From Mucilaginibacter straminoryzae (lineage in GTDB: Bacteria > Bacteroidota > Bacteroidia > Sphingobacteriales > Sphingobacteriaceae): a DNA stretch of 64,000 nt. The stretch spans positions 620,001-684,000 of the forward strand of contig NZ_JALJEJ010000001.1 of the NCBI RefSeq assembly GCF_022953055.1, written 5' to 3'. Numbering within the stretch: position 1 is the first letter of the stretch; each line of letters opens with the position of its first letter. Positions 54,816-64,000 of the stretch are shown here, piece by piece. The notes below the pieces were generated by a model that ran no database searches, was not told the DNA's origin, and saw only the letters and a program-made list of their open reading frames with translations. The translations under genes and the position numbers were made by a program.

Positions 54816-56717
54816 ATGAACAAGATATTTAAAATTACAATGGCTGCCGTTTTGTTAACAGCGGCTTCATGTAAAAAAGATAGCTCATTTTTAGATGTAC
54901 CTCCTACACAGGTGCTCACCAATGACGTTGTTTTTTCAGACCCTGCCCTGGCTTTGTCGGTGCTGGCAAACCTGTACGACCGCCAGGTTGATTTTTCGAA
55001 CTTTGATGATGGCTGGAGAAGTTTTGCCGATTTCAGCGAATCATTCCCTTCAGAAAACGGCAGCTACTACATTGTGCAAAGGAACGGTTGGGACTATGCG
55101 GAATGGAACATTTGGGATTACGGCTATATCCGCGATCTGAACCTGTTTATCCAGCGTTTAAATGCTTCCAACGGTTTGGCCGCGAGTGATAAAACCCGTT
55201 TTATTGCAGAAGCCCGGTTCCTTCGTGCCAATTACTATTTCGAAATGGTAAAAAGGATGGGCGGCGTACCGTTGATTACTGAACCATTGGAGTACGACTA
55301 CTCAGGAAATGTAACCAACCTGCAAAAGCCCCGCGCCAAAGAATCAGATATCTATGATTTCGTAATCAGCGAGGCCGAAGCGATAAAAGGTCAGCTGCCG
55401 GTAAATGCGAATGAAAAATCAAGGGCGAGCGCGGGCGCAGCTTTGGCAATGGAAGCAAGAGCTGCGGTATACGCGGGTTCTATCGCTAAATATGGAGCCA
55501 CAACACCGCAAGTGTCGCTACCAGGTAACGAAGTGGGTATCCCGGCAAGTATGGCCAATGGTTATTACACCAAGGCACTAACGGCGGCACAAGCTATTAT
55601 CAATGGTAGCGCGGGTTCTTACGCACTATATAAAGTACTGCCCGATTTGTCTGACAATTTCGCGGCGATCTTCCTTGACAAAAGCAGCGTTAACCAGGAG
55701 ACCATCTTTATTGAAGATTATAAGGTAAACAGTGGTCGCGTACATAGTTTCACGGTGAACGACCAGCCGTTTTCAATTTCTGACGAAGGTTATGATGCCG
55801 GGCGGTTAAACCCATCGCTGAACCTGGTGGAATCTTTCGAAAAGCTGGATAACACCTTTGCACCGCTGCCTACAAAAGATGCTTCGGGCAACCCTATCTT
55901 CTACAACAATCAGCTGGATATTTTTGCCGGTCGCGATGCCCGCCTTGCAGGTACAGTGCTGTTGCCTAACGCTTTGTTTAAAGGTAAACGGACAGATATT
56001 TTTGCCGGTTATCTATTAGCAGATAACAGTATTTTGAGCAGCAACGAGGCCGGGAGCCTTAAACCACTGCCAGGCACTACTACGCCCGTACAGGTAGTTG
56101 GTAAAGACGGCATTGTGAACGGATTAGAACTAAGATCGCAAACCGGGTTCTACATTCGCAAATATCTCGATCCGCAGGAAGGCTCTGGCAGAAGGGGCCG
56201 CCGTAGTGATGTGCCCCTGGTACGTTACCGCTATGCCGAAGTTTTACTGAATGCGGCTGAAGCTGCTTTTGAACTTGGGCAGGCACCTTTAGCGGCCACT
56301 TATATGAACCAGGTACGTTCTCGCGCAGGCTTAACTACGCCGCTGGCCGCAGGTGATATTACATTCGACCGTATTGTGCACGAGCGCCGGGTAGAGCTGG
56401 CTTTTGAAGGCCACATTTTATTTGATATGAAGCGTTGGAGACTGGCCCACATTGTTTGGGATGGTAACCCGATGAGCGTAACAGACCTGGTTTCTAACAT
56501 CGGCTCTGCTAAAAAGAGAAATACCCAGCCCTGGGGCTTGTGGCCTTACAAATACTACAACCCGGCAAGCCCTAATAACGGCAAATGGTTGTTCAGAGAA
56601 ACACTGCCAGGGCCGGTTACAGGCGCTAACAGGTTCCAGTTTGGTAACTACTATTCTATGATTACAGGCGATATCACCGCGGCTAATCCGAAAATTGTTA
56701 AACAACCTAATCAGTAG
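54816..56717 (+). CDS. susD: SusD/RagB family glycan-binding lipoprotein (second locus)
   Basis: Surface lipoprotein partner of the SusC just upstream. Lipobox TAAS-C with Cys19, followed by KKD. The 633-residue protein shows SusD family blocks: FIAEARFLRANYYFEMVKRMGGVPL, then VRYRYAEVLLNAAEA and HERRVELAFEGHILFDMKRW near the C-terminus. The 17-base gap to susC and 21-base gap to the next lipoprotein indicate one transcript. Its ligand is not readable from sequence. Confidence 0.95.
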   Translation: MNKIFKITMAAVLLTAASCKKDSSFLDVPPTQVLTNDVVFSDPALALSVLANLYDRQVDFSNFDDGWRSFADFSESFPSENGSYYIVQRNGWDYAEWNIWDYGYIRDLNLFIQRLNASNGLAASDKTRFIAEARFLRANYYFEMVKRMGGVPLITEPLEYDYSGNVTNLQKPRAKESDIYDFVISEAEAIKGQLPVNANEKSRASAGAALAMEARAAVYAGSIAKYGATTPQVSLPGNEVGIPASMANGYYTKALTAAQAIINGSAGSYALYKVLPDLSDNFAAIFLDKSSVNQETIFIEDYKVNSGRVHSFTVNDQPFSISDEGYDAGRLNPSLNLVESFEKLDNTFAPLPTKDASGNPIFYNNQLDIFAGRDARLAGTVLLPNALFKGKRTDIFAGYLLADNSILSSNEAGSLKPLPGTTTPVQVVGKDGIVNGLELRSQTGFYIRKYLDPQEGSGRRGRRSDVPLVRYRYAEVLLNAAEAAFELGQAPLAATYMNQVRSRAGLTTPLAAGDITFDRIVHERRVELAFEGHILFDMKRWRLAHIVWDGNPMSVTDLVSNIGSAKKRNTQPWGLWPYKYYNPASPNNGKWLFRETLPGPVTGANRFQFGNYYSMITGDITAANPKIVKQPNQ

Positions 56718-56738
56718 TTATTACTAATTGTTAAAAAC

Positions 56739-57437
56739 ATGAAAAAGCTATTCTATTTACTCATATTTACTACTGTTATTGCGGCAAGTTCTTGTAAAAA
56801 AGATAATTACAAGGCTCCGGGTTCTACGCTAAAAGGGCGGTTGGTTTATAAAGGCGACCCGATCGGGGTTGAGTATAACCAGGTTCCGTTTGAATTGTAC
56901 CAGTCAGGCTTTGGTAAAGTAGGCCCGATAGGCGCAAGCTTCGATCAGGACGGTAATTACTCTGCGTTGCTGTTTGATGGCAATTATCGCTTCACCATCC
57001 CAGCAGGTCAGGGGCCGTTTATGTGGAAAGAGCGTGCTACGGGCGGCCGCGACACCATTGCCATTACGGTAAACGGCGACCAGACGATGAATATTGAAGT
57101 AACACCTTACTACATGATTAGAAGCCCGCAAATGGCGGCTTCCGGCGGCAAAGTAAATGCTACCTTTAATATTGAAAAGGTGGTGACTGATGCCAACGCG
57201 AAGGGTATAGAACGCGTGAACCTGTATATCAATAAAACACAGTTTGTTTCCGGTGCAGATAATATAGCCTCGGCAGAAATGGCGGGTTCATCAATCACAT
57301 CCATGAATAATTTATCCATGAGTGTAACCATACCGACCATCAGTCCTACGCAAAATTATGTCTTTGCGCGGATAGGTATTAAAATAGCCGGGGTAGAGGA
57401 TATGATCTTCTCGCCGGTTCAAAAGATTCAATTTTAA
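56739..57437 (+). CDS. DUF3823-type lipoprotein
   Basis: Lipoprotein of 232 residues with lipobox AASS-C, Cys19, followed by KKD. The rest is all-beta: an N-terminal transthyretin-like domain (GSTLKGRLVYKGDPIG; GPFMWKERATGG) and a second beta domain. This matches DUF3823 proteins, which regularly follow susCD and are thought to be accessory surface glycan-binding proteins. That role is inferred from position; no binding residues can be identified here. It lies third in the operon. Confidence 0.82.
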   Translation: MKKLFYLLIFTTVIAASSCKKDNYKAPGSTLKGRLVYKGDPIGVEYNQVPFELYQSGFGKVGPIGASFDQDGNYSALLFDGNYRFTIPAGQGPFMWKERATGGRDTIAITVNGDQTMNIEVTPYYMIRSPQMAASGGKVNATFNIEKVVTDANAKGIERVNLYINKTQFVSGADNIASAEMAGSSITSMNNLSMSVTIPTISPTQNYVFARIGIKIAGVEDMIFSPVQKIQF

Positions 57438-57493
57438 TCATAGAAGGCCTTGTGCCTGCTATTTGTTTGATACATAAACAGCTACTAATTCTA

Positions 57494-59368
57494 ATGATCT
57501 TCCCTGCAATTACCTGTACTAACACATTTCTTAAAAGAAGTATTGCCGTTTTCCTGTTGTCCGTTGCTGCACTTTCAACACAGGCGCAAACTAAACCATG
57601 GAGTATAGTAAAAGGAAAACTTACCACACCATGGACAGCAAAGGTTAACCCGCAAATGCCATTGCCAGAATATCCCCGGCCGCAAATGGTGCGGGGCAAC
57701 TGGCAAAACCTTAACGGCCTTTGGAACTACGCTATCACCGCCGTGAAGGATAAGCAGCCTGCAAAATTTGCGGGTAAAATATTGGTGCCTTACCCGGTAG
57801 AATCGTCACTCTCGGGCGTGGGCAGAACGGTAGACAAAGACAGCACTTTATGGTACAGCAACACCATCAGTATTAATAGTGCTTTACGCGGTAAAACGGT
57901 GCTGCTACACTTCGGTGCGGTTGACTGGCAGACCGAAGTTTTTGTAAACGGTAAAAGCGTGGGTATCCACGAAGGCGGGTATGATCCTTTTACGTTCGAT
58001 ATCACACCCTACCTGGTAAGTGGCGCCAAACAGGATATTAAGATCCGGGTGTGGGACCCGACGGACGATGGCCCGCAGCCACGCGGCAAGCAGGTGAAAA
58101 AGCCGGAAGGTATCTGGTATACGCAGGTTACGGGTATCTGGCAAACAGTTTGGCTGGAAGGCGTTCCGCAGAGTTATATAAAATCGACTAAACAAACCCC
58201 GGATGTTGAGAATCAAACCTTAACTATTTCCGGTGAAGCCGTAAACGCGCAAAAAGGGGATAAGCTGCGTGTAATAGCGATGGATGGTAGCGAAAAGATT
58301 GCCGAAAAAGAAATTGCTGCTAATGACACCGCAAAGCTGAAGATTAAAAACGCCAAGTTGTGGTCGCCCGAAAACCCATACTTGTACAATCTTCAGATAG
58401 CGCTTGTCAGGAATAACAAAGTGTTGGACGAGGTGAAAAGCTACTTCGCCATGCGCAAAATCTCTATTGGGCCGGATGCTAACGGTATCCAGCGTATGAT
58501 GCTGAATAACCAATTTGTGTTTCAATTTGGTCCGCTGGATCAGGGCTGGTGGCCGGACGGATTGTATACACCGCCAACCTATGAAGCTATGCAGTACGAT
58601 GTGGATCAACTAAAGGCGATGGGTTTCAACATGATCCGTAAACACGTAAAGGTAGAGCCTGCCCGTTTTTATGCCTATTGCGATAAAACCGGTATGCTGC
58701 TATGGCAGGATATGCCGAGCGGCGATTTAGGCAACAACTGGGAAAACCGCCCGGGCGTGTATCAGCGCGCCACCGATAAAAACCGTACGGCGGCTTCAGA
58801 ATTGTATTACCGCAAAGAATGGAACGCCATTATTGATGCCTTGTATAATTTCCCTTCCATTGTGGTATGGACACCTTTTAACGAAGCCTGGGGCCAATTC
58901 AAAACAGAGGAAATTACAAAGTGGACGATGCAGAAAGATCCGTCCCGCCTGGTGAATAGCGCGAGCGGTGGCAATTACTACAGCGTAGGGCATATGATCG
59001 ATCTGCATAACTACCCGGATCCGGCGATGCCTCGGGCAGAAATATTCGGGAAAACGCGGGCCTTAGTACTGGGCGAATTTGGTGGCTTGGGTCTGGGACT
59101 AGAAGGTCACACCTGGCAGGATCGTCATCAATGGGGTTACCAGAACTTTAAAGATGCCGATGCTGTATTTAAAAAGTATTCGTCGTTTATCGAACCACTG
59201 AAAACTATGATTCGCCTGGGACTGTCTGCGGCAGTCTATACCCAAACCACTGATGTGGAGGGCGAGGTGAACGGCTTTATGACTTATGACCGGAAGGTGA
59301 TTAAAATGCCTGTCGAGAAACTTCATAGTGTGAATACGCAGTTGTACGATACCAGCTTAGTTAAATAA
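57494..59368 (+). CDS. GH2 family glycoside hydrolase (beta-galactosidase-like)
   Basis: Exported retaining glycosidase of 624 residues. Domains in order: signal peptide (ends STQAQ near 31), a sugar-binding jelly roll (about 60-205; LLHFGAVDWQTEVFVNGK), an immunoglobulin-like domain (about 210-300) and the TIM barrel with acid/base Glu464 in FNEAW and nucleophile Glu528 in GEFGG. The ATG at 57494 gives a normal signal peptide; a GTG at 57452 adds an unconvincing extension. GH2 includes beta-galactosidases, glucuronidases, mannosidases and arabinosidases; the specificity is not decided by sequence alone. The stop overlaps the GH127 ATG by one base (TAATG). Confidence 0.9.
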   Translation: MIFPAITCTNTFLKRSIAVFLLSVAALSTQAQTKPWSIVKGKLTTPWTAKVNPQMPLPEYPRPQMVRGNWQNLNGLWNYAITAVKDKQPAKFAGKILVPYPVESSLSGVGRTVDKDSTLWYSNTISINSALRGKTVLLHFGAVDWQTEVFVNGKSVGIHEGGYDPFTFDITPYLVSGAKQDIKIRVWDPTDDGPQPRGKQVKKPEGIWYTQVTGIWQTVWLEGVPQSYIKSTKQTPDVENQTLTISGEAVNAQKGDKLRVIAMDGSEKIAEKEIAANDTAKLKIKNAKLWSPENPYLYNLQIALVRNNKVLDEVKSYFAMRKISIGPDANGIQRMMLNNQFVFQFGPLDQGWWPDGLYTPPTYEAMQYDVDQLKAMGFNMIRKHVKVEPARFYAYCDKTGMLLWQDMPSGDLGNNWENRPGVYQRATDKNRTAASELYYRKEWNAIIDALYNFPSIVVWTPFNEAWGQFKTEEITKWTMQKDPSRLVNSASGGNYYSVGHMIDLHNYPDPAMPRAEIFGKTRALVLGEFGGLGLGLEGHTWQDRHQWGYQNFKDADAVFKKYSSFIEPLKTMIRLGLSAAVYTQTTDVEGEVNGFMTYDRKVIKMPVEKLHSVNTQLYDTSLVK

Positions 59369-61428
59369 TGCAGTTCAGAAATTTAAAAGTTACGGTGCTT
59401 CCTATGCTTGGTTTGCTATTAAGTACTACGCAGGTTAAAGCACAGGAAGCCATTGAAGCAGCAGTTGTAAAAACGGTAGATAATTCGGGCAAGAACGCTT
59501 TTTATGTGAACAACCGCGCGCCGCTGCAAAACCAGTACTTTACCAAGCTGCCCGTAGGTAGTATTAAGGTAAATGGCTGGTTACGTAAAGCGCTGGAACT
59601 TCAGCGCGACGGCCTTACGGGTAACCTGGGCGAAATCAGTATCTGGCTTTCAAAAACGAATAATGCCTGGCTGAATAAAGAAGGTAAAGGCGAATACGGC
59701 TGGGAGGAATTACCTTATTGGCTGAAAGGTTACGGCGACATAGCCTATATGCTGAATGATCCGAAGATGCTGGCGGAAACAAAGTTCTGGATCAACGCGG
59801 TTCTGAATAACCAACGCGATAACGGTGATTTTGGCCCGGCGGTAGAACATAACGGCAACCGCGATTTATGGACAAACATGCCCATGCTTTGGTGCCTGCA
59901 ATCTTACTACGAATATTCGAAAGATCCGCGGGTGCTGCCGTTCATGAGCCGTTACTTCAAATTTGAACTGAATCTGCCCGACAATAAGTTCCTGGAAGAT
60001 TATTGGGAGAACAGCCGTGGTGGCGATAATATGCTCAGTGTTTACTGGTTGTATAACCGTACCGGTGAAAAATGGTTATTGGATTTGGCCGAAAAGATCG
60101 ACCGAAATACTGCAAACTGGCGGCAGGCAAGTAATCTACCCAACTGGCATAACGTAAATATTGCGCAGTGTTTCCGAGAACCGGCAACTTATTATCTGCA
60201 AACTCATAACGCGTCTGATCTTTCTGCAACCTATAACGATTTTAAGCTCGTCCGAAATATTTACGGGCAGGTACCAGGCGGTATGTTCGGCGCAGATGAG
60301 AATGCCCGGAAGGGTTATGGCGACCCGCGGCAGGCAATAGAAACCTGCGGAATGGTAGAGCAAATGACCTCAGATCAGCTTCTGATGAGTAGTACAGGTG
60401 ATACCTTCTGGGCAGACAACTGCGAAGATGTAGCCTTTAATATGTTCTCCGCAGCCTTTATGCCCGATTATCGTGCCTTACGTTACCTTACCGCTCCTAA
60501 TATGGTGATCAGTGATAGTAAAAACCATAGTCCGGGTATTGCCAATGAGGGGCCGTTTTTAATGATGAACCCGTTCAGCAGCCGCTGCTGCCAGCATAAC
60601 CATTCGGCTGGTTGGGTTTATTACGGCGAGAACAGCTGGATGGCTACACCGGATAACGGCATCGCCGCGCAGCTATATACCGAAAACAAAGTGCATGCAA
60701 AGGTGGGTAAAGGCTCAATAGTGGATATTACCGAAACTACGCATTATCCTTTTGACGACCGGATAAACTTTACCATTAACACAAAAGCAGCTGTAAACTT
60801 TCCTTTATACCTGCGCGTGCCGGATTGGTGTGCTAACGCTGCGGTTACTGTAAATGGTAAAGCAGTAAGGGTAGAGGCTACCGGGGGTAGCTATATCAGG
60901 TTGACCAATCAATGGAAAAACGGCGACGTAGTAAGTCTGCGGTTGCCCATGCGTTTAAAAGTGCGCACCTGGGAACGCAATAAGAATAGTGTAAGCATCA
61001 GCTATGGACCGCTCACTTATTCTTTAAAGATTAATGAAAAGTATGTGGAGAAAGACAGTAAAGCTACTGCGATTGGCGATTCGCGCTGGCAGGCCGGTGC
61101 TGACCCGACGAAGTGGCCTTCTTTTGAAATATACCCTGCTTCAGACTGGAATTACGGTTTAGCTATAGATAGTATCGCTCCGGAAAAATCCATCCGTATC
61201 GTAAAAAAGCAGTGGCCGGCCAATAATAATCCCTTTACTAATCAAACCGCTCCGATTGAACTGATTGTGAAAGGACGAAAGATCGATGACTGGAAGGTAG
61301 ACCAATACGGATTATGCGGCCTATTGCCACAAAGCCCGGTGAGCACCACAGCACCATTAACCCAATTAACGCTGGTGCCCATGGGGGGCGCCCGGTTACG
61401 CATATCGGCGTTTCCGCAAGTGAAATAG
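59368..61428 (+). CDS. GH127 beta-L-arabinofuranosidase family (DUF1680)
   Basis: Exported protein of 686 residues with signal peptide ending VKAQ near 25, an (alpha/alpha)6 barrel and C-terminal beta-sandwich domains. It keeps the metal/nucleophile set of GH127: Glu325 and Cys327 in ETCGMVEQ and the pair Cys407-Cys408 in RCCQHNH, where one Cys is the nucleophile and the others with Glu hold zinc. Characterised GH127 enzymes remove beta-L-arabinofuranose from plant cell-wall glycoproteins and pectins; the related GH146 shares these motifs and is an alternative. The one-base TAATG overlap with GH2 implies coupled translation. Confidence 0.88.
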   Translation: MQFRNLKVTVLPMLGLLLSTTQVKAQEAIEAAVVKTVDNSGKNAFYVNNRAPLQNQYFTKLPVGSIKVNGWLRKALELQRDGLTGNLGEISIWLSKTNNAWLNKEGKGEYGWEELPYWLKGYGDIAYMLNDPKMLAETKFWINAVLNNQRDNGDFGPAVEHNGNRDLWTNMPMLWCLQSYYEYSKDPRVLPFMSRYFKFELNLPDNKFLEDYWENSRGGDNMLSVYWLYNRTGEKWLLDLAEKIDRNTANWRQASNLPNWHNVNIAQCFREPATYYLQTHNASDLSATYNDFKLVRNIYGQVPGGMFGADENARKGYGDPRQAIETCGMVEQMTSDQLLMSSTGDTFWADNCEDVAFNMFSAAFMPDYRALRYLTAPNMVISDSKNHSPGIANEGPFLMMNPFSSRCCQHNHSAGWVYYGENSWMATPDNGIAAQLYTENKVHAKVGKGSIVDITETTHYPFDDRINFTINTKAAVNFPLYLRVPDWCANAAVTVNGKAVRVEATGGSYIRLTNQWKNGDVVSLRLPMRLKVRTWERNKNSVSISYGPLTYSLKINEKYVEKDSKATAIGDSRWQAGADPTKWPSFEIYPASDWNYGLAIDSIAPEKSIRIVKKQWPANNNPFTNQTAPIELIVKGRKIDDWKVDQYGLCGLLPQSPVSTTAPLTQLTLVPMGGARLRISAFPQVK

Positions 61429-61452
61429 AATCAGAAATACATTTAACTATAT

Positions 61453-63918
61453 ATGAAAATTAACAAGCTAACGGCGGTTCTTTTTTTTGCAATTCAGTCC
61501 GTAATCGTACATGCACAAAGCACACACGCGCCATCTTATCCATTAATTACCCATAATACTTACTTCAGTATATGGTCTAACACAGATACGCTCACTTCGT
61601 CTACCACCACACACTGGACAGGCGCCGAGCAGTCTTTAACCGGTATGCTGAATGTTGATGGGCAGGTGTATCGCTTTTTAGGAAAAGAGCCAAACGTTTA
61701 CAAAGGCATTGCCGAAGCATCTGACGAGAAATCCTACCAGTGTAAATATACAGAGGAAATGCCCGCAGGTAACTGGTCAGAAGCTGCTTATGATGACGGT
61801 AGCTGGAAAACAGGGACAGGGCCATTCGGCGATGATAAGATTCACTATCCAACCGTTTTCCTGAAAGATATCTGGCTGAGAAGGGAGTTCACGGTCGAGA
61901 ATACCGATTTTAATCAACTGTTTTTGAAGCTGCTTTTTGATGATAATATCGAAGTATTTATTAACGGCACTAAAGTTTATGATCACGGCTTGTTGAACGG
62001 TGGTTATCATTACATCCCGCTCGAAGAACAGTTTAAAGAGGTTTTGAAGAAAGGCAAGAACGTGCTGGCGGTACATTGCGTCAATACCGGCGGGGCATCT
62101 TCTTTAGATGTCGGCCTGGTAGACCTGTTGAAAGTGCGTGTTGGAAATAAAGTAGCCGTTGCCGAGCAAAAAAGTGTATTGGTAAAACCTACGCAAACGG
62201 TATATGAATTATCCTGTGGGAACAAGGTGGATATTGAAGTAACCTTTACTTCGCCGCTATTAATGAACGATCTGAAATTGTTGAACCGCCCGGTATCTTA
62301 CATTTCTTATAAAGTGAAATCGGCAGACGGAAGAAACCACCAGGTAAAGCTGTACTTCGGGGCTTCTACCAATGTGGCCGTTGATCGCAGCAACCAGGAA
62401 GTAACAACACAAAAGATCACTTCTAACCAACTTACCGCGCTTAAAGTTGGAACGGTAGAACAACCTATTCTGAAAAAGAAAGGTGACGACGTGCGGATAG
62501 ACTGGGGCTATTTCTACGTAGCTGCACCTATTGCCGAAAAAGCATCGCAATACGTAAGTACACAAAGCGAAGCCACGCCTTCATTCATCGAAGGTAAAAC
62601 TACTTCGACAGAAACCAAGGGAAAGCAATTAGTGCTGAATACCATTATTCCATTCGGTACGGTAGGTAAAACGGCCGTGGAAAAATTTGTGATGCTCGGA
62701 TATGATCCATTGTACGGAGTTCAGTTTTTCAAGGATAATTTAAAGCCACTATGGAAAACCTATCCTGGTGCCACCATGGAGAAAAACCTGGTAACGGCAT
62801 CTACCGAATATAAAAGCATACTTAATAAGTGCCAGGCATTTGATAAACAGTTATACGACGACGCGAAAAGCGCCGGCGGAAAAAACTACGCAGACCTTTG
62901 TGCCATTGCTTACAGGCAGGCCATTGCAGCGCATGAAATAGTTAAAAGTCCGAAAGCAGGCTTGCTGTTTATGTCAAAAGAAAACTTCAGTAACGGCTCA
63001 ATCAATACGGTAGATATTACCTATCCTTCTGCACCAATGTTCCTGCTGTACAGCCCCGAACTGTTAAAAGGCATGATGAACGGGATCTTCTACTATAGCG
63101 AAAGCGGTAAGTGGCCGAAGAAGTTTGCAGCGCACGATTTGGGTACTTATCCGTTAGCTAACGGGCAAACCTATGGCGAAGATATGCCGGTTGAGGAATC
63201 GGGTAACATGCTGATCCTTACCGCCGCAATTTCCAAAGCAGAAGGCAGCGCCAATTATGCTTTAAAGCATTGGAAAACATTAACGGATTGGGTAGAGTAT
63301 TTGAGCACGGCGGGTTTTGATCCGGCGAACCAATTATGTACGGATGATTTTGCAGGGCACCTGGCGCGTAACGTAAACTTGTCTGCCAAGGCGATTGTAG
63401 GTATTGCCGCTTACGCAGATTTAGCTGGTAAACTGGGCAAAAAGGACGTTGCTGCAAAATACCGTAAAATAGCTGAAGGCATGGTAACCAAGTGGATGCA
63501 AATGGCTGACGCAGGCGACCATTATTCGCTGGTGTTTGAAAAACCCGACACCTGGAGCCAGAAGTATAATTTGGTTTGGGATAAGGTGCTGAACTTTGGC
63601 CTGTTCCCAAAAGAGGTTTACAACAAAGAAATTAAGTATTATTTGGGCAAGCAGAAAGCTTATGGCTTACCATTGGATAGCCGCAGAACGTATACTAAAT
63701 CAGACTGGATTTTATGGACGGCTACACTGGCTTCTGGTAAGGATGCGTTTGATGAAATTGTTGACCCGGTGCATAAGTATGCGTTTGAAACAACGTCACG
63801 CGTGCCGATCAGCGATTGGCATGAAACCACCAATGGTAAAATGGTGGGCTTTCAGGCGCGGAGCGTTGTCGGTGGATATTTTATGAAATTATTAGATAAA
63901 AAGTTTCAACTTAAATAA
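61453..63918 (+). CDS. DUF4965/DUF1793 GtaA-like protein with inserted beta-sandwich
   Basis: Exported protein of 821 residues, signal peptide ending VHAQ at 22. The architecture fits the DUF4964-DUF5127-DUF4965-DUF1793 group annotated after fungal glutaminase A: an N-terminal beta domain (THNTYFSIWSNTD) and a C-terminal (alpha/alpha) barrel (GEDMPVEESGNM, then YNLVWDKVL and SDWHETTNG). Between residues about 103 and 227 is an inserted domain resembling a GH2-type sugar-binding jelly roll (DDGSWKTGTGPFG; LKDIWLRREF; VFINGTKVYDH). These proteins recur in polysaccharide loci, so a glycosidase role is plausible, but no catalytic residue can be assigned. It is last in the operon. Confidence 0.82.
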   Translation: MKINKLTAVLFFAIQSVIVHAQSTHAPSYPLITHNTYFSIWSNTDTLTSSTTTHWTGAEQSLTGMLNVDGQVYRFLGKEPNVYKGIAEASDEKSYQCKYTEEMPAGNWSEAAYDDGSWKTGTGPFGDDKIHYPTVFLKDIWLRREFTVENTDFNQLFLKLLFDDNIEVFINGTKVYDHGLLNGGYHYIPLEEQFKEVLKKGKNVLAVHCVNTGGASSLDVGLVDLLKVRVGNKVAVAEQKSVLVKPTQTVYELSCGNKVDIEVTFTSPLLMNDLKLLNRPVSYISYKVKSADGRNHQVKLYFGASTNVAVDRSNQEVTTQKITSNQLTALKVGTVEQPILKKKGDDVRIDWGYFYVAAPIAEKASQYVSTQSEATPSFIEGKTTSTETKGKQLVLNTIIPFGTVGKTAVEKFVMLGYDPLYGVQFFKDNLKPLWKTYPGATMEKNLVTASTEYKSILNKCQAFDKQLYDDAKSAGGKNYADLCAIAYRQAIAAHEIVKSPKAGLLFMSKENFSNGSINTVDITYPSAPMFLLYSPELLKGMMNGIFYYSESGKWPKKFAAHDLGTYPLANGQTYGEDMPVEESGNMLILTAAISKAEGSANYALKHWKTLTDWVEYLSTAGFDPANQLCTDDFAGHLARNVNLSAKAIVGIAAYADLAGKLGKKDVAAKYRKIAEGMVTKWMQMADAGDHYSLVFEKPDTWSQKYNLVWDKVLNFGLFPKEVYNKEIKYYLGKQKAYGLPLDSRRTYTKSDWILWTATLASGKDAFDEIVDPVHKYAFETTSRVPISDWHETTNGKMVGFQARSVVGGYFMKLLDKKFQLK

Positions 63919-63971
63919 ATTTTACTTAATTTTCGTATTAATTAAACAACCTAAAATTTACTCACAACAAA

Positions 63972-64000
63972 AAGCCTTTCAGTTTGAAATTGAAAGGCTT
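63972..64000 (+). terminator. Terminator of the second susCD operon
   Basis: Perfect 10-bp arms AAGCCTTTCA and TGAAAGGCTT around a 9-nt loop, 53 bases after the last stop. The window ends at the last base of the right arm, so the T-run cannot be seen, though the right arm itself ends in TT. Confidence 0.75.

Noticed and set aside
57452..57493. GTG start for the GH2 gene
   Set aside because: It adds a stretch that breaks the signal peptide layout; the ATG at 57494 is better.

Overview
The window looks like chromosome from a Bacteroidota member, most likely Sphingobacteriaceae (Mucilaginibacter/Pedobacter-like). This rests on two SusC/SusD pairs, two single-polypeptide hybrid two-component regulators, many PAS/CHASE3 hybrid kinases, lipoproteins starting C-K-K-D, TAnnTTTG-type -7 boxes and weak or absent Shine-Dalgarno sequences. 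Genus cannot be proved from sequence alone. I see no insertion sequence, phage gene, CRISPR array, rRNA or tRNA.

Region 1 (1-24182) is a hemicellulose utilisation locus. It holds a GH27 alpha-galactosidase (cut by the window start), SusC/SusD, an SDR of the mannonate/fructuronate reductase type, a two-domain CE1 esterase, a GH43, a GH39 beta-xylosidase, a GH95 alpha-L-fucosidase/galactosidase, a hybrid two-component regulator, and a split transketolase plus transaldolase. The set fits a heavily decorated glucuronoarabinoxylan: esterases remove acyl groups, GH27/GH95/GH43 trim side chains, GH39 releases xylose, the SDR handles uronate and transketolase/transaldolase handle pentose phosphates. 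Four near-identical 15-mers centred on ATCGATT or ATCGGTT lie in the two divergent intergenic regions at 6899-7580 and 24183-24515. They suggest one LacI-type regulator ties SusCD, the SDR, the pentose operon and possibly a response regulator together.

Region 2 (24516-31619) is a signalling block: a single receiver, a membrane histidine kinase, an acyltransferase-3 membrane protein, a sigma-54-type response regulator and a hybrid kinase ending in an HPt-like domain. Region 3 (31593-38726) is mixed: heme A synthase, a DUF983 protein co-transcribed with an AraC regulator, a LruC-domain lipoprotein, a small unrecognised cysteine-rich exported protein and an orphan nucleotide-sugar dehydrogenase. 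Region 4 (38900-47406) is a second signalling array: a PAS kinase, a CHASE3-GAF kinase with three receivers, a CheR methyltransferase two bases downstream, and a receiver-PAS-kinase-receiver protein.

Region 5 (47428-64000) is a complete second polysaccharide utilisation locus. A hybrid two-component regulator is divergent from a six-gene operon: susC, susD, a DUF3823 lipoprotein, GH2, GH127 (Cys/Zn beta-L-arabinofuranosidase type) and a DUF4965/GtaA-like protein, closed by a terminator at the window end. The enzymes point to arabinose- and galactose-containing plant glycans, but the substrate is inferred.
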